Of a stretch of 34,085 nucleotides of DNA, positions 29,157-34,085 are shown piece after piece. Position 1 is the first letter of the stretch. Each line of letters opens with the position of its first letter. The translations under genes and the position numbers were made by a program. The stretch is from Euzebyales bacterium (GTDB lineage: Bacteria; Actinomycetota; Nitriliruptoria; Euzebyales; JAHELV01): contig DASUUK010000018.1 in NCBI GenBank assembly GCA_036374135.1, forward strand, positions 1 to 34,085. The letters run 5' to 3'. The notes below the pieces were generated by a model that worked only from the letters and a program-made list of their open reading frames with translations, ran no database searches and was not told the DNA's origin.

Positions 29157-29758
29157 TACCGCTCCTCGCGCCAGGGATCGCCGCGGTTGTGGTAGCCGTT
29201 GGCCTCCCAGAACCCCGGCTCATCATGGTCCATGATCCGGAGCCCCGCGACCCACTTGGCGCTCTTCCACAGGTACAGGTGCGGTACCAGCAGGCGGACC
29301 GGTCCACCGTGCGCCCGCGGCAACGGCTCACCCTCGAACTCGGTCACGATCCACGCCCGGCCGTCCACGAGGTCCTCGACCGGCAGGTTCGTCGTGTACC
29401 CACCATGCGAGTGGGCCATCGCGAACGCGCCAAGAGGTTCGACCTCGTCGAGCAGCACGTCCAGCGACACGCCTCGGAACGTCGTGTCGAACTTCGACCA
29501 CTTCGTCACGCAGTGCAGGTCGGTGTGGATCGCTTCGAACGGCAGCGCGCGGAACTGCCCGGCCGTCCACGAGCGCGGTTCGGCCACCATGCCGTCCACA
29601 GTCAGCGCCCAGTCGTCGTCATCCCCGATCCGCGGTGTCACACCGGCCGTCAGCACCGGGAAGCCGGTTTCGACGTACTGACCGGGCGGCAACCTGTCCG
29701 CGTACTCCTCGGCCACCCGCCGACGACCGCCGAACCCGCGTGAGAAGAACGTCGCCAT
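29144..29758 (-). CDS. Sulfite-oxidase-like molybdopterin protein
   Basis: Molybdopterin-binding oxidoreductase of the sulfite oxidase / MsrP (YedY) fold, 204 residues, close to the size of a minimal catalytic domain. The Mo-ligand cysteine is Cys83 in IHTDLHCVTKWSKFDTTFRGV; VDGMVAEPRSWT opens the domain, and GGPVRLLVPHLYLWKSAKWVAGLRIMDHDEPGFWE closes it. Start ATG 29758 follows GGGAG at 7 nt. No Tat signal is visible at this start, so it may be cytoplasmic, unlike MsrP. A longer frame from 29854 adds an acidic segment with no signal peptide. It overlaps the FNR-type gene. Substrate may be a sulfoxide or other; the sequence does not decide. Confidence 0.92.
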   Translation of the reverse strand: MATFFSRGFGGRRRVAEEYADRLPPGQYVETGFPVLTAGVTPRIGDDDDWALTVDGMVAEPRSWTAGQFRALPFEAIHTDLHCVTKWSKFDTTFRGVSLDVLLDEVEPLGAFAMAHSHGGYTTNLPVEDLVDGRAWIVTEFEGEPLPRAHGGPVRLLVPHLYLWKSAKWVAGLRIMDHDEPGFWEANGYHNRGDPWREERYWND

Positions 29759-29820
29759 GTGACCGCTCCCGGCCGGACCGTCGTCCCGATCAGTGTGCAC
29801 CCCGACACCGGCCGCGTCAC

Positions 29821-29834
29821 CAGTCACCTGACTG
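29821..29834. promoter_or_regulatory. Palindrome CAGTCA-N2-TGACTG
   Basis: Perfect 6-bp arms, 63 bp upstream of the sulfite-oxidase-like start. Operator-like position in the 289-bp divergent region 29759-30047. I see no gene in that region and no convincing -35/-10 pair. Confidence 0.3.
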
Positions 29835-30047
29835 TCGTGAAACGGCTGGTCCACCTGTCAGCGTGCGGGCCTGTGACGCCCACTGACGCAGCCTCGGGCG
29901 CCGTCGACCCACCCCGCGCGGACGGGCGGGCGCGCGCAGCCGCTGACGACGGTCACCGCGCCCAGGACTGGCGATCTCACCGATGCGGCGCGGCGGGCGA
30001 CGTCCGTAGGGTCGCCGCACGGGCCCGCACGCGCCCTTCGACGAGCG

Positions 30048-31205
30048 ATGGCAGGAGAGCGGAACACCGTGGCAACGCGCGATGGCGCGACGGTCGAGCA
30101 CGTCGATGATGCCGACGGGTCGACGACCACGCCCGCAGGACGCCGGTCGCATCGACGCTCGAGAGGGCTGCCCGGTTGGCTCCGGTCGGTCGCCTCGATC
30201 GCGGTCATTGCCGCGATCCTGTGGGCCGGGCGCTCGCTGGTCGACTGGTCCCAGGTGTGGGCCGCGATCCTGGACATGTCCTGGCTCGAACTGCTGACGC
30301 TCGCGCTCGCGGCGGGCTGGAACATCGCGACCTATCTGTTCGTGATGATGGCCGCGATGCCGGGGCTGACGTACCGCGATGCGTTCATCGTCGGGCAGTC
30401 GTCCACGGCGGTGGCAGCGACGCTGCCGGCGGGCAGCGCGCTCGGCGTGGGGATGACCTACTCGATGTACTCGTCACTGGGCCACTCAGGAGCCGAGATC
30501 GGCCTCGCCACGGTGCTGACGGGCATCTGGAACAACTTCGTCAAGCTCGGCCTGCCAGTGGTCGCACTGGCGATCCTCGCGGTCATGGGCGACTCGACGA
30601 CCGCTGAGCTGGTCGCGGCGGGGACCGGTGTCGCTGCCCTCCTCGTCGCGGTCGCGGTCTTCGCCCTCGTGTTGCGCAGCGACGACCTCGCCGCGCGGAT
30701 GGGCCAGTGGGCGCAGCGGCTCGCGCGCCCGCTCCTGCGTGTCGTCCGTCGCGACGAGCGCGGACCGTGGGCCGATACCTTCGTCCAGTTCCGGCACCAG
30801 ACGATCGACCTGCTGCGCGATCGCTGGCTCGTGCTGACCGTCGCGACCGTGGTCAGTCACCTGTCCCTGTACGTCGTGCTGCTGCTGGCGCTCCGACACA
30901 TGGACGTGTCGGACGCGATGGTCGGGTGGGCGCAGGTGCTGTCGATCTTCGCGTTGACGCGGCTGGTCACCGCGCTGCCGGTGACCCCTGGCGGGCTCGG
31001 GGTCGTCGAGCTCGCACTGACGGCCGGCCTCGTCGTGGCGGGCGGTCCGCGGGCGCCCGTCGTGGCCGCGGTCCTGGTGTTCCGGGTGCTCACGCTGTTC
31101 GTCCAGGTCCCGATCGGCGCGGGCTGCTACGTGTGGTGGCGCGCCACCGATGGCCGTCGCTCGGCCGGTACCGCCGAAGTCGAACCGTCCTCCGGTCCGT
31201 CATGA
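30048..31205 (+). CDS. UPF0104 / lysylphosphatidylglycerol-synthase-TM-type membrane protein
   Basis: Polytopic membrane protein of 385 residues of the AglD/MprF-flippase-like UPF0104 family. A basic N-terminal extension (1-45) is followed by about eight helices. Family landmarks: GQSSTAVAATLPAGSALGVGMTYSMYSSLG (about 115-145) and LTRLVTALPVTPGGLGVVELALTAGLV (about 305-330, the PGG-x-G-x-x-E motif). Family members flip or stabilise lipids or isoprenoid-linked sugars; substrate here is unknown. The start is uncertain: ATG 30048, or GTG 30069 with AGGAG 11 nt upstream. Its stop overlaps the next start as ATGA, so it forms a coupled operon with the PAP2-kinase gene. Confidence 0.88.
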   Translation: MAGERNTVATRDGATVEHVDDADGSTTTPAGRRSHRRSRGLPGWLRSVASIAVIAAILWAGRSLVDWSQVWAAILDMSWLELLTLALAAGWNIATYLFVMMAAMPGLTYRDAFIVGQSSTAVAATLPAGSALGVGMTYSMYSSLGHSGAEIGLATVLTGIWNNFVKLGLPVVALAILAVMGDSTTAELVAAGTGVAALLVAVAVFALVLRSDDLAARMGQWAQRLARPLLRVVRRDERGPWADTFVQFRHQTIDLLRDRWLVLTVATVVSHLSLYVVLLLALRHMDVSDAMVGWAQVLSIFALTRLVTALPVTPGGLGVVELALTAGLVVAGGPRAPVVAAVLVFRVLTLFVQVPIGAGCYVWWRATDGRRSAGTAEVEPSSGPS

Positions 31206-32869
31206 CATCGGCGGACCCCGACGCCGTCGTCGCTCCGCCGACGGGTGCGCGGCGGCGACGCCGCCGGCCGTCCGGTGAGCCGGCGCCGCTCCCGAGGGGG
31301 GCGTTGTCGACCAGTGGTACGGCGTGGCTGGTGCTGGCCATCGTCCTGCTCCCCGGCGCGCTCGTCTGGTTCATCCCTCCGGTCGCCGCCGTCATGACGG
31401 GCGTCGACGAGGCGGTACTGCAAGGGCTCGCCCAACTGCGGGTCGACGCACTGACGCCTGTGATGCGCGGCCTGCAGACGCTCGGCTCACCGTGGACCAT
31501 CCGCGTGCTGCTGTGGCCGACGATCCTCGTCCTGGTCGTCTTCCGCCGGTGGCGTCACCTGTTCGTGCTGCTGGTGTCATTTGCGATCTACGACGAGCTG
31601 ATGGATGCGCTGGTGCTCATGATCGCGCGAGAGCGACCCGTGAGCGTGGAGATCCTCGGCGTGTGGCAGGGGTTCTCGCAACCGTCGAAGCCGTTGGGTC
31701 TGCTGGCGTTCGCGATGGTCGCCATGGTCTACGCGCTGGCTCCGCACGGGGCCGCACGCAACCTGGCGAAACGGGCGATCATGCTGCCCGTCGCCCTGCT
31801 GGCGGTAGCGCGGCTCTACCTCGCCGTCGACCACCCGACGGGGGTCATCGCGGCGGTGGTGGTCGGGGTGACGATCCCGCTCGTGGCTTTCCGGGTGTTC
31901 GTCCCCGACGAGCTGTTTCCTCTCGTGTACCGCCGTGGTCGAGCAGCACACCTGACGATCGACGAACGCAGGCTGCGCGCGATCCGGACGGCGCTGCAGG
32001 ACCAGTTGGGGATGACGGCACGCGAGGTCGCGCCGTTCAACCTGACCGAGTCGTTCGGCTCGACGCCGCTGCGGATCGTGCTCGACGACGGAGCCGTGGT
32101 GTTCGGCAAGCTGTACGCCGCGAGCCACATGCGTGCCGACCGCTGGTACAAGCTGGGGCGCACCCTGCGCTACGGGCGGCTGGAAGACGAGCGACCCTTC
32201 TCGACCGTGCGCCGGCTCGTCCAGCAGGAGGACTACATGCTGCGCGTGATGCGCGACGCGGGGCTGCCGGTCGCAGCGGCACACGGGTTCGTGGAGCTGA
32301 CACCCGAGCGTGAGTACGTGCTCGTCACCGAATTCTTTGGCGACGCGCGCGAGAGCAACGACGCCGAGATCACTGGCGCCACCATCGACGACGGGCTACG
32401 TGTCGTTCGACTGCTGTGGGACGCGGGCCTGGCGCACCGGGACATCAAGCCCGCGAACGTCATGGTGCGTGCCGACGGCACGGTCGTGATGATCGACGCG
32501 GCGTTCGGGCAGATCAGGCCGAGCCCCTGGCGTCAGGCCGTGGACCTCGCGGCGATGATGATCGTGCTCGCGCTGCGGACCGACGCCCCGACGGTGTACC
32601 GCCACGCGTTGCGGTATTTCACGCCGGAGGACGTCGCGGAGGCATTCGCGGCGACGTCCGAGGCGACACGCCCGTCGCTGCACCGCATGATGCGCGCGGA
32701 CGGTCGCGACCTGCTCGCGCAGTTCCGCGAGCTCGCACCCCCCCGTCCACGCATCCGGGTGCAGCGCTGGAGCATGCGCCGGATCGGCCTGACGATTGCC
32801 GTTGTGGTCGGCGGTGTCCTGGGCGCGGTGGCGCTGTTCGACAGCCTGCGTGAGACGGGGCTGCTGTGA
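31202..32869 (+). CDS. Degenerate-PAP2 / protein-kinase-like membrane fusion
   Basis: 555 residues, start ATG 31202 overlapping the previous stop. Residues 40-235 form a PAP2-type membrane domain, but its catalytic motifs are altered. The K-x6-RP lysine is Val138 (RP145-146 kept). PSGH reads PSKP (161-164). SR-x5-H-x3-D reads AR...D210...G214. Residues 255-525 are a kinase-like domain of the lipopolysaccharide-kinase/RIO type: Lys303 in VVFGKLYA, HRDIKPANV with Asp414 and Asn419, and Asp432 in MIDAAFG. A final helix (527-547) anchors the C-terminus. The kinase core looks competent; the phosphatase does not. It probably senses or phosphorylates a membrane-linked substrate, in one operon with the UPF0104 protein and two lipoproteins. 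Confidence 0.85.
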   Translation: MTSADPDAVVAPPTGARRRRRRPSGEPAPLPRGALSTSGTAWLVLAIVLLPGALVWFIPPVAAVMTGVDEAVLQGLAQLRVDALTPVMRGLQTLGSPWTIRVLLWPTILVLVVFRRWRHLFVLLVSFAIYDELMDALVLMIARERPVSVEILGVWQGFSQPSKPLGLLAFAMVAMVYALAPHGAARNLAKRAIMLPVALLAVARLYLAVDHPTGVIAAVVVGVTIPLVAFRVFVPDELFPLVYRRGRAAHLTIDERRLRAIRTALQDQLGMTAREVAPFNLTESFGSTPLRIVLDDGAVVFGKLYAASHMRADRWYKLGRTLRYGRLEDERPFSTVRRLVQQEDYMLRVMRDAGLPVAAAHGFVELTPEREYVLVTEFFGDARESNDAEITGATIDDGLRVVRLLWDAGLAHRDIKPANVMVRADGTVVMIDAAFGQIRPSPWRQAVDLAAMMIVLALRTDAPTVYRHALRYFTPEDVAEAFAATSEATRPSLHRMMRADGRDLLAQFRELAPPRPRIRVQRWSMRRIGLTIAVVVGGVLGAVALFDSLRETGLL

Positions 32870-33468
32870 GGGCACGGCACGTCGTTGTGGTCGTCATCCT
32901 CGCACTGCTCGTGGCGGGGTGCGGCGCCGAGGAGTTGGTCAGCCTGCGCATGCCGAAGTGCGGCGAGGTCGGTGCCAGGACCACCTTCCTCATGGCGCAG
33001 TCGGTCCCGGACGCCGATCTCGTCCCGTGCATCGACGCCGAGGCGTTGCCCGCCGACCTGTTCATGGAGGACATGCGGATCGACAGCGACGGCGCGCGGT
33101 TCGCCTTCGTCGGTGACTGGCCGGCCCCGGATTCCGATACCGCCGCTCCGCTCCGTCTCGAGGTGCGGTTCACCTCGAGCTGTGACGTCGGGGACGCCGT
33201 AGCCGTGCCATCCGATGAACGCGACGCACGGCGACTGGAACGTGTGGAACGCGTGGCGGCCGGCTACGCGGGTGAGCGCTTCTACGTCTTCGGCGGTGGG
33301 TGCGTCACCTACCGGTTCGATGCGCAGGGTGACGCCTGGCTGACCTTCGTGCACGAGGCGTCGCAGACCTGGACGTTCATGCCCAGGACCGAGGTCGACC
33401 GGCTGCGCGACGTCGCGTTCGGCGCGTGCGGCGAGGGCAGCGCGACCAACGTGTCGTGCGATCGGTGA
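32866..33468 (+). CDS. Lipoprotein of unknown function
   Basis: 200 residues, GTG 32866 overlapping the kinase stop (GTGA). The N-terminus VVVVVILALLVAGCG is a lipoprotein signal with lipobox Leu-Val-Ala-Gly-Cys19. The mature part has further cysteines (Cys32, 55 and others, including SSCDVGD and GGGCVTYRF) that could form disulfides in an exported domain. I do not recognise the fold. The C-terminal segment GDAWLTFVHEASQTWTFMPRTEVDRLRD reads as a small alpha/beta domain. Its position between the kinase and the binding protein suggests a sensor or accessory lipoprotein at the outer face of the membrane, but that is inference. Confidence 0.8.
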   Translation: MRARHVVVVVILALLVAGCGAEELVSLRMPKCGEVGARTTFLMAQSVPDADLVPCIDAEALPADLFMEDMRIDSDGARFAFVGDWPAPDSDTAAPLRLEVRFTSSCDVGDAVAVPSDERDARRLERVERVAAGYAGERFYVFGGGCVTYRFDAQGDAWLTFVHEASQTWTFMPRTEVDRLRDVAFGACGEGSATNVSCDR

Positions 33469-34085
33469 TGCGGCGCCTGGTGATCGTCGTGCTCACGATC
33501 GCCTGCGTCGCCGGGTGCACAGGCACGGCGTCCCGGCAGGTCGTCACGCCATCCCGCGAACCGGCTGGTTCGATCGTCGTCGCCTCGTTCGACTTCACCG
33601 AGAGCCTCCTGGTCAGTGAGATCTACGCACAGGCGCTCGACGCCTGGGGATACCCCACCGAACGCCTCCCCGGCGGGGCGCCGCGCGAGCTCATCGAACC
33701 CGCGCTCGAGCAGGGCGTGGTGGATCTCGTTCCCGAGTACGCCGGCACCGCGCTGCTGTTCCTCACCGGCGACCCGACGCTCGCGACCGCCGATCCTGTG
33801 GCGACCCACCGGCACCTGCGCGCCGCGTTCGCCGAGCGCGGCATCGCCGTGCTCGAGGCAGCCCCCGCCCAGAACCAGAACGCCCTGGCCGTCCTGCGGG
33901 AGACGGCCGAGCGGCACGGCCTGTCCACGGTGAGCGACCTGCGGCCGGTCGCGTCGACCATGGTGCTCGGCGGACCGCCGGAGTGCCCCACGCGACCGCT
34001 GTGCATGATCGGGTACGCCGATGTGTACGGCCTGCGCTTCCGACGGTTCGTGCCGCTCGACGTCGGAGGATCGCTGACGCTCGCG
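33468..34085 (+). CDS. OpuAC/ProX-type substrate-binding lipoprotein (3' end outside window)
   Basis: First 206 codons of an ABC-transporter binding protein of the ProX/OpuAC (osmoprotectant, glycine betaine/choline) family. Start ATG 33468 (TGATG overlap with the preceding stop; GTG 33465 is an alternative). Lipobox CVAGC (Cys17). The motifs SIVVASFDFTESLLVSEIYAQALDAWGYPTERLPGGAPRELIEPALEQGVVDLVPEYAGTALLFL are typical of the family: the FTES and PEYAGTAL segments shape the quaternary-amine site. The coupling to a kinase-like membrane protein and a flippase-like protein is unusual for an osmoprotectant system; permease and ATPase genes might follow beyond the window. Confidence 0.9.
   Translation, partial: MRRLVIVVLTIACVAGCTGTASRQVVTPSREPAGSIVVASFDFTESLLVSEIYAQALDAWGYPTERLPGGAPRELIEPALEQGVVDLVPEYAGTALLFLTGDPTLATADPVATHRHLRAAFAERGIAVLEAAPAQNQNALAVLRETAERHGLSTVSDLRPVASTMVLGGPPECPTRPLCMIGYADVYGLRFRRFVPLDVGGSLTLA

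Noticed and set aside
30707-31201. In-frame upstream extension of the PAP2-kinase gene by 165 codons
   Set aside because: It overlaps the UPF0104 gene in another frame and reads as Arg/Pro-rich noise; ATG 31202 makes the usual ATGA overlap.

Overview
The window is a stretch of chromosome from a high-GC, Gram-positive-type bacterium, almost certainly an actinomycete in the broad sense (Actinomycetota). The evidence is the very strong G/C bias at third codon positions, many GTG starts, purine-rich ribosome binding sites, a DevR/NarL-type response regulator, an LLM-class oxidoreductase, a DUF5808 protein, and the paired sulfite-oxidase-like and FAD-reductase genes common in that phylum. A deep-branching class is possible, but I cannot place it. 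I see no rRNA, tRNA, CRISPR array, insertion sequence or prophage.

Left part (1-5.8 kb): a 3'-truncated DevR-like response regulator with a DosR-box-like site upstream, an SGNH hydrolase, a double-DUF4389 membrane protein, a decayed secreted-protein gene, a class V aminotransferase and a small DUF5655 protein. From 6 to 14.9 kb: an FAD-dependent oxidoreductase, a large secreted M14 zinc carboxypeptidase with an elaborate promoter, an arsR-AHSA1-VOC operon with a near-textbook promoter and two matching operators, an actinobacterial hypothetical protein, a CapA-type metallophosphatase and a short thioredoxin-reductase-like flavoprotein. From 15 to 17.9 kb: a MetE-like methyltransferase and an LLM oxidoreductase facing a GntR/UTRA regulator.

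The most coherent system lies at 18-23.6 kb. It resembles a reactive-sulfur (persulfide) detoxification regulon. It has two CstB-like metallo-beta-lactamase/rhodanese proteins, a rhodanese-DUF2892 membrane protein, a SulP anion transporter, and a CsoR-family repressor whose ligand positions (two Cys, no His) match the persulfide sensor CstR rather than copper-sensing CsoR. Two identical-type palindromes, ATACCC-N4-GGGTAT, lie 44-47 bp upstream of the two operons transcribed toward lower coordinates. In one of them the palindrome fills the -35/-10 spacer.

Right part (23.6-34 kb): a methyltransferase, two decayed LuxR-type response regulators back to back, a DUF5808 protein, an aldehyde dehydrogenase with a 64-residue CxxxxC protein, an unrecognised beta-rich protein, the sulfite-oxidase-like/FAD-reductase pair, and a four-gene translationally coupled operon. 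That operon encodes a UPF0104-type membrane protein, a degenerate-PAP2/protein-kinase fusion, a lipoprotein and an OpuAC/ProX-type binding protein that runs off the end.

Most operons end in strong GC-rich stem-loops without a U-tract, and I list the clear ones. Family names come from reading the translations and from remembered family motifs. No database search was run.
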